From NCBI GenBank assembly GCA_023512135.1, contig JAIMAG010000009.1, positions 1 through 64,000 on the forward strand: a stretch of DNA of 64,000 bases. Reading direction: 5' to 3'. Shown one piece after another: positions 38,089-46,705 of this stretch (positions are counted from its first letter, which is position 1; each line of letters starts with the position of its first letter). Position numbers and translations under genes: made by a program. The stretch is from Terriglobia bacterium. Its GTDB lineage: Bacteria; Acidobacteriota; Terriglobia; Acidiferrales; UBA7541. A model generated the notes under the pieces. That model ran no database searches. It had not been told where the DNA came from and worked only from the letters and a program-made list of their open reading frames with translations.

Positions 38089-40152
38089 ATGAAGCGCCTT
38101 TTGAAAGTGGCTGTGTGGGCGGGGATTTCGCTGCTGGGTGCCGGAGCGCTGGCCGCCCTGGCGCTCGAGCGCGGTGAGCCGGTCAACGGTACCTGGCTGA
38201 TTGTGGCGGCCGTCTGCGTCTACCTGCTCGGCTATCGCTTCTATTCTGCATTCATCGCCGCGAAGGTGCTGGCGCTCGACAATACCCGCGCCACGCCCGC
38301 CGAGCGGCACGAGGATGGTCGCGACTTCGTGCCCACGAACAAGTGGGTGCTGATGGGCCATCACTTCGCCTCGATTGCCGGCCCCGGCCCGTTGATCGGG
38401 CCGACGCTGGCCGCACAGTTCGGTTATCTGCCGGGCATGCTCTGGCTGGTGGTCGGTGCCGTGCTCGGCGGCTGCGTGCAGGATTTCGTCATTTTATTCT
38501 TTTCCATCCGCCGCGACGGAAAATCCCTGGGCCAGATTGCCCGCGAAGAAGTGAACACCCGCGCCGGCCTGATTGCCCTGGCGGCCATTCTGTCCATTCT
38601 GGTGATTCTGCTCGCGGCAGTGGCACTTGTCGTGGTCAATGCGCTGCGTTCCTCACCGTGGGGCGCTTTCACCATGCTGGCCACGGTGCCCATCGCCGGT
38701 CTGATGGGACTGTATCTGCGGTACTGGCGGCCGGGCCGCGTGCTGGAGGCCACCGCCGTCGGTCTGTTGCTCACCGGATTGGCCGTGGTGGCAGGTGAAT
38801 GGGTGGCGTCGTCGCCGCGGCTGTCGGCGCTGTTCACGCTGGAAGCGATTCCGCTGGCGGTTGCGATTATGCTCTACGGCTACGCCGCTTCCGTCCTGCC
38901 TGTCTGGATCCTGCTGGCGCCGCGGGATTACCTGAGCACGTTCATCAAGATCGGTGTGATGTTCGCGCTGGCCGGAGGCATCCTGCTGGTGCGGCCCCAG
39001 GTGGAGATGCCGGCGCTGACGCAGTTCATCGACGGCACCGGGCCGGTCTTCGCCGGCACGATTTTCCCCTTCTGCTTCATCACCATTGCCTGCGGTGCCG
39101 TCAGCGGTTTCCATGCGCTGATTTCCTCCGGCACCACTCCGAAGATGATCACCCGTGAAGGACACGCCCGGCAGATCGGGTACGGCTCGATGCTGCTGGA
39201 ATCGTTTGTAGGTGTGATGGCCCTGGTGGCCGCGTGTTCGTTGCAGCCGGGAGTCTATTTCGCGATCAACAGCCCGGCCAGCATCATCGGGAGCACGCCC
39301 GAACAGGCAGCGGCCGTGATCAGCAGTTGGGGCTATCCGCTGCAGCCCCAGACCATGCAGGAACTGGCCGCCGCCGTCGGCGAGCAGTCCCTGCTGAATC
39401 GCACCGGCGGGGCCCCTTCGCTGGCCGTGGGCATGGCGCACATCTTCAGCAGTGTGATCGGCCAGGGCCGCCTGCTGGGTTTCTGGTACCACTTCGCCAT
39501 CATGTTCGAAGCCCTGTTCATTCTCACCGTACTCGACACGGGCACCCGCGTCGGGCGTTTCATGTTGCAGGAATTCTTCGGCCATTTCTGGAAGCCGTTT
39601 GGACGGAAGAATTGGTGGCCAAGTGTCTATCTGACCAGCTTTCTGATGGTCGGGGCGTGGGGCTACTTTCTCTATCAGGGTGTGGTGGATCCGTACGGGG
39701 GCATCAATTCGCTCTGGCCCCTATTCGGCATCGCCAATCAGTTGCTCGCTGCCACGGCGCTGGTCGTTGCGACAACGGTCTTGCTGAAGATGGGCAAGCG
39801 GCGGTGGCTGTGGATCACCTTGCTCCCCACGGTCTGGCTGGTGGCCGTGACCATGACGGCCAGCTTTGAGAAGATTTTCAGTCCCGAGCCCCGCGTGGGT
39901 TTCCTGGCCGAAGCGAACCGCCTGGCTGCGGCCGTAGCCGCCGGCGCCATCCCTGCCGAGCAGGTCGCCGCCACCGAGCGCGTGATTTTCAACTACCGGC
40001 TGGACGCCGTGGTCACCGCCATTCTCGCCGGGCTCGTTCTGCTGTTGCTGCTGGAAGCGGTCCGCGAATGGTACGCCATTCTCCGCGGGAACAAGCAGCC
40101 CGTGCTGCACGAAGCGCCTTACCTGCGCACGCAACTGGCGGAGGGAGACTGA
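38089..40152 (+). CDS. cstA: CstA-type pyruvate/peptide transporter (carbon starvation protein A)
   Basis: 687 aa with 16-18 predicted helices. Family hallmarks are the early FYSAFIAAKVLALD, NKWVLMGHHFASIAGPGPLIGP, GCVQDFVILFFSIRRDGKSLG, the central ISSGTTPKMI and the late SLWPLFGIANQLLAA. CstA and BtsT proteins take up pyruvate or peptides during carbon limitation. ATG 38089 follows GGAGA and starts at the first helix; an in-frame upstream extension is basic and unlikely. The overlapping downstream gene encodes the usual small partner YbdD. Confidence 0.93.
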   Translation: MKRLLKVAVWAGISLLGAGALAALALERGEPVNGTWLIVAAVCVYLLGYRFYSAFIAAKVLALDNTRATPAERHEDGRDFVPTNKWVLMGHHFASIAGPGPLIGPTLAAQFGYLPGMLWLVVGAVLGGCVQDFVILFFSIRRDGKSLGQIAREEVNTRAGLIALAAILSILVILLAAVALVVVNALRSSPWGAFTMLATVPIAGLMGLYLRYWRPGRVLEATAVGLLLTGLAVVAGEWVASSPRLSALFTLEAIPLAVAIMLYGYAASVLPVWILLAPRDYLSTFIKIGVMFALAGGILLVRPQVEMPALTQFIDGTGPVFAGTIFPFCFITIACGAVSGFHALISSGTTPKMITREGHARQIGYGSMLLESFVGVMALVAACSLQPGVYFAINSPASIIGSTPEQAAAVISSWGYPLQPQTMQELAAAVGEQSLLNRTGGAPSLAVGMAHIFSSVIGQGRLLGFWYHFAIMFEALFILTVLDTGTRVGRFMLQEFFGHFWKPFGRKNWWPSVYLTSFLMVGAWGYFLYQGVVDPYGGINSLWPLFGIANQLLAATALVVATTVLLKMGKRRWLWITLLPTVWLVAVTMTASFEKIFSPEPRVGFLAEANRLAAAVAAGAIPAEQVAATERVIFNYRLDAVVTAILAGLVLLLLLEAVREWYAILRGNKQPVLHEAPYLRTQLAEGD

Positions 40153-40439
40153 TGCATGCCCGCAGCAGACCCGTGGCCGCCCGGCTGCAGGCTTCGGCCC
40201 TGCGCCTCGGGCGAAAACTGTGGTGGTATCTGCGCCAGGTGAGCGGCGATGCCGCCTACGAAAACTATCTGCGCCGCGCTGAAGCGCGCCGGAGCCGCGC
40301 AAGCACCTCGCATGCGGCCACCGGCAATGACCTGCCGCATCGGTCCGGCTCCTGCGACGGTCCGCCGTTGCTCTCGGCGGAGCAGTTCTACCTGGACGTT
40401 CTTCGACGCCGGTACTCGGGCGTCAGTCGTTGCTGTTGA
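40152..40439 (+). CDS. YbdD/YjiX family small protein, CstA partner
   Basis: 95 aa; its ATG overlaps the cstA stop (TGATG), so translation is coupled. The YbdD-like features are LGRKLWWYLRQVSGDAAYENYL near the N-terminus and the conserved end LSAEQFYLDVLRRRYSG-x4-CC, matching the RYGG...RCC ending of E. coli YbdD. A basic, Arg/Ser-rich insert of ~30 residues in the middle makes it longer than E. coli YbdD. Its role in CstA-type transporter operons is not established. Confidence 0.85.
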   Translation: MHARSRPVAARLQASALRLGRKLWWYLRQVSGDAAYENYLRRAEARRSRASTSHAATGNDLPHRSGSCDGPPLLSAEQFYLDVLRRRYSGVSRCC

Positions 40440-40476
40440 GTTCGGTTGGCACGCCGGCACCGAGCCGGAAAATGGA

Positions 40477-40507
40477 TTGGACGCTTGCCTGCGGCTGACT
40501 CTATAAT
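40477..40507 (+). promoter_or_regulatory. Promoter of the YjbQ gene
   Basis: TTGGAC (40477-40482) and a perfect TATAAT (40502-40507) with a slightly long 19-base spacer. The start at 40568 leaves a leader of about 55 bases with GGAG before the ATG. Confidence 0.5.
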
Positions 40508-40567
40508 GCAGTCTTTGGGCGTTGCCCGGGGTGGTCGAGCCGGGCGCCACGGGTAGGAGCCAACCGC

Positions 40568-41074
40568 ATGAGCACTGCATCAGCCAAACGTCCGCGCCTC
40601 GCCCCCGAGGTGCGTCCCACCGCAGCGTTCCAGCTCTATCTGGAAACCCTGATCTACAAGACTCGTGAACGGCTCGAGCTTATCAACATCACGCGCGACC
40701 TGAACGAACTGGTCCGCCGTCGCGGATTGAAAGCCGGCCTGGTCATTGTGCAGTCGCTGCACACCACCACAGCGATTTTCATCAACGAATTCCAGCAGGC
40801 GCTGCTCGACGACATCAAAGCGTTTCTGGAAAAACTCGTCGGCCGCATCGAGTACTGGCGCCACAACGATCCCAGACTTTCCGAATGCGATCGAAAAAAC
40901 GCCGATTCGCACCTGCGGGCCATGCTCCTGGGCCACACCCTGTCATTGCCCGTTCGAGACGGAGAAATCGCACTCGGAAACTGGCAGTCGGTCATCCTGG
41001 CGGAGCTCGACGGTCCCCGGGAGCGTGCCGTTCAGGTGCAGGTCCTCGGTGTTCCCGCCGAGCCGGCGCGCTAG
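40568..41074 (+). CDS. YjbQ/UPF0047 family protein (secondary thiamine-phosphate synthase enzyme)
   Basis: 168 aa. The family signatures are INITRDLNELVRRRGLKAGLVIVQSLHTTTAIFINE, HNDPRLSECDRKNADSHLRAMLLG and the end LGNWQSVILAELDGPRERAVQVQVLG. Conserved His/Asp/Glu residues line a presumed active site; some members weakly complement thiamine-phosphate synthase mutants, hence the name, but the physiological reaction is uncertain. GGAG lies about 9 bases before the ATG. thiC is in this window but 12 kb away. Confidence 0.92.
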   Translation: MSTASAKRPRLAPEVRPTAAFQLYLETLIYKTRERLELINITRDLNELVRRRGLKAGLVIVQSLHTTTAIFINEFQQALLDDIKAFLEKLVGRIEYWRHNDPRLSECDRKNADSHLRAMLLGHTLSLPVRDGEIALGNWQSVILAELDGPRERAVQVQVLGVPAEPAR

Positions 41075-41122
41075 GGCCGGGTTGGGGGAATACCTGAACG
41101 AAGCGGCTGCCCCCTTTTCTTT

Positions 41123-41150
41123 TTGACACAACGATACTATTCTGTATTCA
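41123..41150 (+). promoter_or_regulatory. Promoter of the second PilZ gene
   Basis: A perfect TTGACA (41123-41128), 16 bases, TATTCA (41145-41150). Nine bases further lies an ATG (41160) in a different frame from the PilZ gene. Confidence 0.5.
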
Positions 41151-41175
41151 GCACCTCGCATGTGGTGGTGGGCAG

Positions 41176-41820
41176 GTGGGAGCAAGGCTCGCGCATTGCG
41201 CAGACCCGGGGTGTTCCGCGGCGGCAGTCTCCGTACTGCAGCAGCGTCCCTATTGTGTTCACCATCTGTTCGAGGTCTGCTACCAAAAGGTGGATTATTA
41301 CCTGCAGGGGTTGCAGGAACACACTCTGCAGGAAAGCGACGATCGCGCGCTTCGTGACTTTCTAGCCGAAAGCACCAGCGTGCTGACCGACCTGGCTACT
41401 TCCCCCGTGGCCCTGGATAACCTGGCCCGTGCCCGCCTGCTCGATTTGCTGCTGCGCGTCTCCGAACTGGGCCAGCATTTGCGCCGTAGCCCGCGGCGCT
41501 TGCTTCATGTGCCGGTGCGACTGGCGTTCGAAGCGCCCGATGCCCGCTGGGAAGAGGTCACGGAAACCCAGGTAATCAGCCGCTACGGCGCCCGGTTGAG
41601 CTGCCACCATCGCCTGGAAGTCGGTGATCTGTTGCTGGTTATTCGCCTGGACAAACCTCAGCGTGCCCGCGCACGGGTCACCTGGTGCCGCACGGCTGAC
41701 TCGGGCACATTCGAGATGGGCATCGAGCTGCTCAGTTGCGACAATTTCTGGGAAATTGATTGGGAAGCTCCGCAGCAGACTCTGTCCGACAACTCTTCGA
41801 AATCACAGTCTCCCGCCTGA
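41176..41820 (+). CDS. PilZ-like domain protein with N-terminal Cys/His cluster
   Basis: 214 aa. The first 40 residues contain AHCADPGC and PYCVHHLFEVC, a likely small zinc-binding module. A helical segment (DRALRDFLAESTSVLTDLA...RLLDLLLRVSELGQHLRRSPRR) leads to a C-terminal PilZ-like beta-barrel with RRLLHVPVRL and TQVISRYGARLSC. The Asp/Asn of the usual (D/N)xSxxG motif is missing, so cyclic di-GMP binding is uncertain. GTG 41176 is the best in-frame start; upstream Gly-rich codons carry GGTGG. An ATG at 41160 in another frame fits the promoter better. Confidence 0.68.
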   Translation: MGARLAHCADPGCSAAAVSVLQQRPYCVHHLFEVCYQKVDYYLQGLQEHTLQESDDRALRDFLAESTSVLTDLATSPVALDNLARARLLDLLLRVSELGQHLRRSPRRLLHVPVRLAFEAPDARWEEVTETQVISRYGARLSCHHRLEVGDLLLVIRLDKPQRARARVTWCRTADSGTFEMGIELLSCDNFWEIDWEAPQQTLSDNSSKSQSPA

Positions 41821-41863
41821 TGCCCGGCAGGCTTGCCTCTGCCGTCAGGTTTGCGCCGCGCAG

Positions 41864-41872
41864 TGCTAGAAT
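41864..41872 (+). promoter_or_regulatory. Extended -10 promoter of the phosphofructokinase gene
   Basis: TGCTAGAAT (41864-41872) is an extended -10 element (TGn + TAGAAT). No good -35 is correctly spaced. GGGAG follows shortly before the ATG at 41890. Confidence 0.4.
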
Positions 41873-41889
41873 GCAGAAGGGAGCGGACG

Positions 41890-43071
41890 ATGGCATCCAA
41901 CAGACGCATCGGTATTCTGACCGGTGGCGGTGACGTCCCCGGGCTGAATTCTGTGATCAAAAGCGTCGTGTACAAGAGCACGGAGCTCGGCTGGGAGGTG
42001 TTGGGAATACGCCGCGGCTGGGAAGGTCTGACGCACATGCGCCCCGATCCGGAGCCGGATCCGGAGTACATCGTGGCCCTCGATCGCCGCAACACCCGGC
42101 ACATTGACCGCACCGGCGGCACCGTGCTGCACACCTCCCGCACGAACCCGGCCCGCATCGCACACAAAAAACTTCCGCCGCACATCCCCGCAGCGCGACT
42201 GGCCTCACTCCAGGTCGACGAAGGGGTCTATGATTTCACCCCCGTGGTCCTGGAAAATCTCGAGCGGCTGCAAATCAGTTGCCTGATTGTGATCGGCGGG
42301 GACGATACCTTGGGCTACGCCAAGAAACTCGATGCTGCCGGCGTGCCGTTGCTCGCCATCCCCAAGACGATGGACAACGATGTGCCGGGCACGGAATACT
42401 GCATCGGCTTTTCCACCGCCATCACCCGCGCCAAGGAGCTCATCACGCGCCAGCGCACCACACTGGGCTCCCATGAGCGCATCGGCGTATTCCGCATTTT
42501 CGGCCGCGACTCGGGTTTCACCGCGCTCTACACGGCCTATGTCACCTCGGCCCGTTGTGTGATCCCCGAGTACCCCTTCGACCTGGACCGGCTTGTCCAA
42601 CTGCTGGTCGAAGACAAACGCAACAACCCCAGCCGGTACTCTCTGGTGATTGCTTCCGAGGGGGCGATCTGGAAAGGGCAGCAGGTTGTCGAAATTGGTG
42701 AGCCGGATCCTTACGGGCACAAGAAGAAAGCGGACATTGGCTACGCCCTGGCCGAAGAAATTCGCCGTCGCACCGGCGAGGATACGATGTCCAGCGACCT
42801 GACCTACGACCTGCGCAGCGGTGAAGCCGATTCGCTCGACCAGCTTGTCGCCATCACCTTCGCGAATATCGCCATGGACCTGCTCCGTCAGAACATTCAC
42901 GGTCGCATGGTCGCTCTCCAGGATGGCAAATACACGCATGCGCCGCTGCCTGACCCCAAGGCCGGCCCGCGCAAGCTCGACGTCCAAAAACTGTACAACC
43001 CGGAGCGGTTCCGCCCGCACTATTCCGACAAGCTCGGCGCCCCGATGCTGCTCGCGCAGGTTGCGGGCTAA
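41890..43071 (+). CDS. 6-phosphofructokinase, probably pyrophosphate-dependent
   Basis: A 393-aa enzyme of the PfkA superfamily that phosphorylates fructose 6-phosphate. The start ILTGGGDVPGLNSVIKSV, the substrate motif KTMDNDVPGTEYCIGFSTA with catalytic Asp162, and FGRDSGFTALYTAY are present. The phosphoryl-donor site reads GGDDT (Asp139) and PKT (Lys159); in characterised enzymes the second Asp and this Lys go with pyrophosphate, while ATP enzymes usually have Gly at both places. A PPi-PFK would make this glycolytic step reversible. GGGAG precedes ATG 41890. The symbol is left open. Confidence 0.9.
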   Translation: MASNRRIGILTGGGDVPGLNSVIKSVVYKSTELGWEVLGIRRGWEGLTHMRPDPEPDPEYIVALDRRNTRHIDRTGGTVLHTSRTNPARIAHKKLPPHIPAARLASLQVDEGVYDFTPVVLENLERLQISCLIVIGGDDTLGYAKKLDAAGVPLLAIPKTMDNDVPGTEYCIGFSTAITRAKELITRQRTTLGSHERIGVFRIFGRDSGFTALYTAYVTSARCVIPEYPFDLDRLVQLLVEDKRNNPSRYSLVIASEGAIWKGQQVVEIGEPDPYGHKKKADIGYALAEEIRRRTGEDTMSSDLTYDLRSGEADSLDQLVAITFANIAMDLLRQNIHGRMVALQDGKYTHAPLPDPKAGPRKLDVQKLYNPERFRPHYSDKLGAPMLLAQVAG

Positions 43072-43111
43072 AAACTACTGGGGTGCCCGGGTGTGTGAAA
43101 ATCACCGTTGC

Positions 43112-43131
43112 ATCTCTGCTGGGGCAGAGAT
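43112..43131. repeat. Perfect stem-loop between pfk and the DUF1326 gene
   Basis: ATCTCTGC (43112-43119) and GCAGAGAT (43124-43131) enclose a TGGG loop. It lies 40 bases after the pfk stop. There is no U-run, so it may be a weak terminator, an mRNA-stabilising hairpin or part of the next leader. Confidence 0.5.
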
Positions 43132-43188
43132 AGCATTGGTTCGCTTTTCGGGCCCTGAGTTTCCATCTCAACCGTAAAAGGGGGTAGG

Positions 43189-43932
43189 ATGCGCATCAAG
43201 TGTGTTGTGCTGACAGTCTTCGTGTGTCTTGTCGTGTTGTCGGCTTGCAGCCGGGCACCGGAACAAGCTGCGGTGGCCCCGGCCACGTCGCAGCCGCCTG
43301 CGGACGCAGATTTTCATCTCACCGCCTCGTACATCGAGGCGTGCAGTTGCGATATGTTTTGTCCCTGCTACTTCAATCAGCACGCCAAGCAGCATGGCGA
43401 CAAACACTTCTGTGAATTCAACATGGGCATCAAGGTGGACAACGGTCAGTACAAAGACGTCAACCTCGACGGTGTGAAGGTTTGGCTGACCGGCGACCTG
43501 GGCGACGAATGGGCCCATGGCAAGGCGAAGTGGCTCGTGGTCAATTTCGACCCTGCCGTCACCGAAGCGCAACGTGCCGCCATGACGGACATTCTGTTTC
43601 AGCTCTATCCCATGGAATGGAACATCCTGGGCGTAGAGACCAAGCCGATTTCCTGGAACGTGGACAAAACGGCTGGCGTGGCCACGGCGCGGCTGGGCAA
43701 CGGCGAAGGCGAGATCATCCTCGAGCGCTACGCAGGCGATGATCCCAGCAAAGACATTGCGATCGCCAATCTGAAATACTGGGCGGCGCAGTCGAACGAC
43801 GGCTTCCTGATGTGGAAGAACCGGCGGCATTATTACGCGGGCCACGGCAAAAAACTGGACTACAGCGGCACCAATGGCTTCCTGGTCACCATCCACTTCT
43901 ACGGCAACGCAAAGGCGGCTGCTGCAGATTGA
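43189..43932 (+). CDS. DUF1326 lipoprotein
   Basis: 247 aa. A lipoprotein signal peptide (VVLTVFVCLVVLSAC) places the Cys for lipidation at residue 20. The DUF1326 fold follows with the signature YIEACSCDMFCPCYF (four Cys) and another Cys in HFCEFNMG. Family members are uncharacterised; the Cys pattern suggests metal or redox chemistry. A GGGGGTAGG stands next to the ATG. It converges on the saccharopine-dehydrogenase-like gene. Confidence 0.85.
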   Translation: MRIKCVVLTVFVCLVVLSACSRAPEQAAVAPATSQPPADADFHLTASYIEACSCDMFCPCYFNQHAKQHGDKHFCEFNMGIKVDNGQYKDVNLDGVKVWLTGDLGDEWAHGKAKWLVVNFDPAVTEAQRAAMTDILFQLYPMEWNILGVETKPISWNVDKTAGVATARLGNGEGEIILERYAGDDPSKDIAIANLKYWAAQSNDGFLMWKNRRHYYAGHGKKLDYSGTNGFLVTIHFYGNAKAAAAD

Positions 43933-43995
43933 TGGCCAGACCCACCGGATTGGGGGGCACAGCCCGCTGCGCCCCCTGCAATCCCGACCGGCACG

Positions 43996-45159
43996 CTAGA
44001 ATTCTTCGTCCTCGATCGGCTTCAGACGGGCAATTTTCTGCCTGAGAGTGATCCCGCGCGAACGCGCCTCGGCCAGAATCGCGCGCACGACTCGCGCCGG
44101 CAGCGCTTCCGGCGGGTAGACGCCGGGCAGCTCCCGCGGCAGATGCTTGACGAACAGCGCAGCCATCTGCGCCGTCGCATAGGCGATGGGAGTTGTCAGC
44201 AGGCCCTTCAACCGAATCTGGTAAAGTGACGGAAAGCTGGCGTCCCACCGGATCCGCAACGGTTGCTCGCGTCGGACGCCTTCGACAATCACAGCGGCCG
44301 CGAACCGCGCGTTCTGCAGCTTGCCCTGGCGGATCAGCCGCGCCACCTGGCGGGGCGTGGGCGTTTGCGGAAAGCGCTTTCGGGTCATGCCGCGGGAAGA
44401 ACTGAGCTTACCCTGCCGGTACCAGCGTCGCAGCCGTTCGATTTCGTTGCCGCCGATCTTCACGTCCAGGTTGCGCATGCGAATGAAGTGCGGCAGGGTG
44501 GCGACTTCGTCCTGAGCCGCCAGCACCACGCCCACCTCGCCGATCGGCGCCGGAAAACGGAATCGCTCCCGCTCGCTGAATCGTCGGGCCAGCCGGAAGC
44601 GTCCCTCGCGATAGATCCGCGGCGGCGAGACCGCTTCGTCGAAAGAAACCTCAGCCGACCAGCTCGAAATCGGATCGTCTGCCTCGGTGCTTTCATAGAG
44701 CCGGATCTGCACCGTCTCGACTGCGTCCAGCAGGTCGGCGCTGCGTCGCACCAGCAGATTGGTCAGCCCGGGCGCAACCCCCGCGTTGATCAGGGCCACG
44801 CGATTTTTATCCGTGAATCGCCAGTGGTAGTTGAGCTGCTCGGCCCGGAACGGATGCCGGCCCAGGTGAGAAGCCATGTCCAGATAGTGCACGCGCAGCC
44901 GCAATGCAGCCCGCAAAATGATTTCGTTGAACACCGCCGGCGAAGCGTTCACCAGCAAATGGCAGCCCCGCCCGGCGCGCACCACGGCCCGCAGGTTCCG
45001 GGCATTGACCGGCAGAATTTCCAATGCGCGTTTTTTCGGGAAGAAACGGCGGGCGCGGTCGGGATCTTTGTCCCCGCACCAGACTTCATGGCCCTGGCGT
45101 TCGAGCAATTGAGCGAGCAGCGAGCCGGTAGCTCCGGCCCCGAGCACAAAAATGCGCAT
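43996..45159 (-). CDS. Saccharopine dehydrogenase-like NAD(P)-binding protein
   Basis: 387 aa. The Rossmann start MRIFVLGAGATGSLLAQLLERQGHEV and the segments HYLDMASHLGRHP and LINAGVAPGLTNLLVRR are typical of the saccharopine dehydrogenase/homospermidine synthase superfamily. These NAD(P)-dependent enzymes form or break C-N bonds in lysine or polyamine metabolism, but many members are uncharacterised. The C-terminal third carries a basic helix (RQVARLIRQGKL). The ATG has no clear ribosome binding site. No lysine gene is adjacent, so the substrate is open. Confidence 0.82.
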   Translation of the reverse strand: MRIFVLGAGATGSLLAQLLERQGHEVWCGDKDPDRARRFFPKKRALEILPVNARNLRAVVRAGRGCHLLVNASPAVFNEIILRAALRLRVHYLDMASHLGRHPFRAEQLNYHWRFTDKNRVALINAGVAPGLTNLLVRRSADLLDAVETVQIRLYESTEADDPISSWSAEVSFDEAVSPPRIYREGRFRLARRFSERERFRFPAPIGEVGVVLAAQDEVATLPHFIRMRNLDVKIGGNEIERLRRWYRQGKLSSSRGMTRKRFPQTPTPRQVARLIRQGKLQNARFAAAVIVEGVRREQPLRIRWDASFPSLYQIRLKGLLTTPIAYATAQMAALFVKHLPRELPGVYPPEALPARVVRAILAEARSRGITLRQKIARLKPIEDEEF

Positions 45160-45342
45160 CGGCCTGGCGGCGTGGAACTTGAGCCGACCGACACTCTACC
45201 ACATCCTGGCGCAGGGCAGGCGGCTCCGGTGCTTTCCTGCCACGTGGTGCGGTTAGCGCTCCCTGCACGGCTACCCGCGGCGACGCCGCAGGCGCCCGGC
45301 GGGGATGCGGCAAGGCCGCGGGAGTCTGGCTGAAGACTCTGG

Positions 45343-45371
45343 TTGCAGCTTCCCCGCAGCCAGCATAGAAT
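45343..45371 (+). promoter_or_regulatory. Promoter of the moaA transcript
   Basis: TTGCAG (45343-45348), 17 bases, TAGAAT (45366-45371). Transcription should begin near 45378 and produce a leader of about 280 bases before moaA. The 170 bases from 45160 to the promoter contain nothing else recognisable. Confidence 0.6.
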
Positions 45372-45381
45372 AGCCGGGAGT

Positions 45382-45567
45382 TCTCCGACCCCCGGCGCCT
45401 ACCGGAGAGAAAACCCACGGGCCGGGGGCGACGTCCCGCCACCGCGGGACTGAGGGCTCGGGTGGAAACGCCTGCGCCTCCCGTTCACCCCGAACGAAGA
45501 ACGGGGTGCGGCGGCTTCCCGAAAAGGGTTGCGCCGTGCTTGGAAAGGAGAAGCCTTCGCCCGGGTT
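45382..45567 (+). ncRNA. Structured 5' leader of moaA, candidate molybdenum-cofactor riboswitch
   Basis: A first hairpin pairs TCTCCG (45382-45387) with CGGAGA (45403-45408). A long-range helix then pairs AACCC-ac-GGGC (45412-45422) with GCCCGGGTT (45559-45567), enclosing ~136 bases that contain further stems, such as GTCCCGC/GCGGGAC (45433-45450) and CACCCCG/CGGGGTG (45486-45508). A terminator and moaA follow. Moco riboswitches of similar size are known in front of moaA. I could not align it to the published consensus from memory, so the class is inference. Confidence 0.5.
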
Positions 45568-45583
45568 CCGGCGCGAGGGTAGA

Positions 45584-45623
45584 GGCCCAAAATCCTGGCA
45601 CGGTTTTGGGCCGCGTTGTTTTT
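45584..45623 (+). terminator. Intrinsic terminator in the moaA leader (attenuator)
   Basis: GGCCCAAAA (45584-45592) pairs exactly with TTTTGGGCC (45604-45612), followed by GCGTTGTTTTT. A second TTTTTGGGCCC just downstream could pair with the same arm. Its place between the structured leader and the moaA start suggests premature termination control. Confidence 0.7.
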
Positions 45624-45660
45624 GGGCCCTGATCGGAGCGCTGGACCAGCGCCACTGCGC

Positions 45661-46641
45661 ATGACCCTGCAGGACAAATTCGGCCGTCAGATCACCGACC
45701 TCCGCGTGTCGGTCACCGACCGCTGCAACTTTCGCTGCGTCTACTGTCGCTCCGCAGACCCGGAAAATCATCTCCCCAACGGCGACTTGCTCACCTGGGA
45801 CGAACTCGAGCGCCTGGTGCGCATCCTGGTGGGACTGGGCATCCGCAAGGTGCGGGTGACCGGGGGCGAACCGCTGGCTCGGCCGGGCATCGAGGAGTTC
45901 GTCGCCCGGCTGGCCCGGCTGGGCCTCCGCGACCTCTCGATGACCACGAACGGCCTGGCCTTGGCCGGTTGCTGCGACCGGCTCGTTCGAGCCGGGCTGC
46001 ACCGCGTCAACATCAGCCTGGATTCGCTCGACCCTGGCAAGTTCGAGCGCATCACCCGCACCCGTGCTCTGCCGCAGGTTCTCGAAGGCATCCGCGCCGC
46101 GCAGGCTTCGCCGCTGCGCCCGGTCAAGGTGAACGCAGTGCTGGTTCGCGGGTTGAACGACGACGAGGTCGAAAATTTTGCGGAATTCGCCCGCGTCCAC
46201 GACCTGGTGATGCGTTTCATCGAGTTCATGCCGCTCGATGCCGACCGGCACTGGACGCGGAATCTGGTGGTTCCGGCCGCTGAAGTCAAGCGCCGCATCG
46301 AGGCCCGCTGGCCGCTGGTGCCTCTGCCCCACGAGCCCAGCGAAACCGCGCGCAAGTTCCGCTTCGCCGACGGTCGCGGCGAAATCGGCCTGATTGCTCC
46401 GGTCTCCCAGCCCTTCTGCGGTTTCTGCTCCCGCATCCGCATCACCGCCGATGGAAAGCTCCGCACCTGTTTGTTCAGCCAAGAAGACCACGACCTGCGA
46501 CACCTGCTCCGCAACGGTGCTTCCGACGAGCAAATTGTCGCGGAAATCCGCAGCCGTGTACTGGAAAAGGAAGAAGGCCACCGCATCAACGAGCCCGACT
46601 TCGTTCCGCCCGCCCGGACGATGGTCTTCATCGGGGGATGA
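45661..46641 (+). CDS. moaA: GTP 3',8-cyclase
   Basis: A 326-aa radical SAM enzyme that starts molybdenum-cofactor synthesis by converting GTP to 3',8-cyclo-7,8-dihydro-GTP. The N-terminal cluster motif CNFRCVYC sits in VSVTDRCNFRCVYCRS, and VTGGEPLARPGIEEF follows. The C-terminal cluster ligands are in FCGFCSRIRITADGKLRTCLF, and the protein ends in the Gly-Gly tail needed for activity (MVFIGG). ATG 45661 matches the family start. A near-palindrome (45638-45652) lies before it and could mask the start. No other moa genes are visible nearby. Confidence 0.95.
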   Translation: MTLQDKFGRQITDLRVSVTDRCNFRCVYCRSADPENHLPNGDLLTWDELERLVRILVGLGIRKVRVTGGEPLARPGIEEFVARLARLGLRDLSMTTNGLALAGCCDRLVRAGLHRVNISLDSLDPGKFERITRTRALPQVLEGIRAAQASPLRPVKVNAVLVRGLNDDEVENFAEFARVHDLVMRFIEFMPLDADRHWTRNLVVPAAEVKRRIEARWPLVPLPHEPSETARKFRFADGRGEIGLIAPVSQPFCGFCSRIRITADGKLRTCLFSQEDHDLRHLLRNGASDEQIVAEIRSRVLEKEEGHRINEPDFVPPARTMVFIGG

Positions 46642-46705
46642 GCCGAGACTGGATTCTGAAGCCCGGAAAAGGGAAAATAGAAAGGCAGGCAAAGACTGCT
46701 GGATC

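Noticed and set aside
41160-41357. A 65-codon frame starting at an ATG placed correctly for a leaderless mRNA
   Set aside because: The product is a low-complexity Gly/Arg/Ser sequence overlapping the PilZ gene, which is the better gene.
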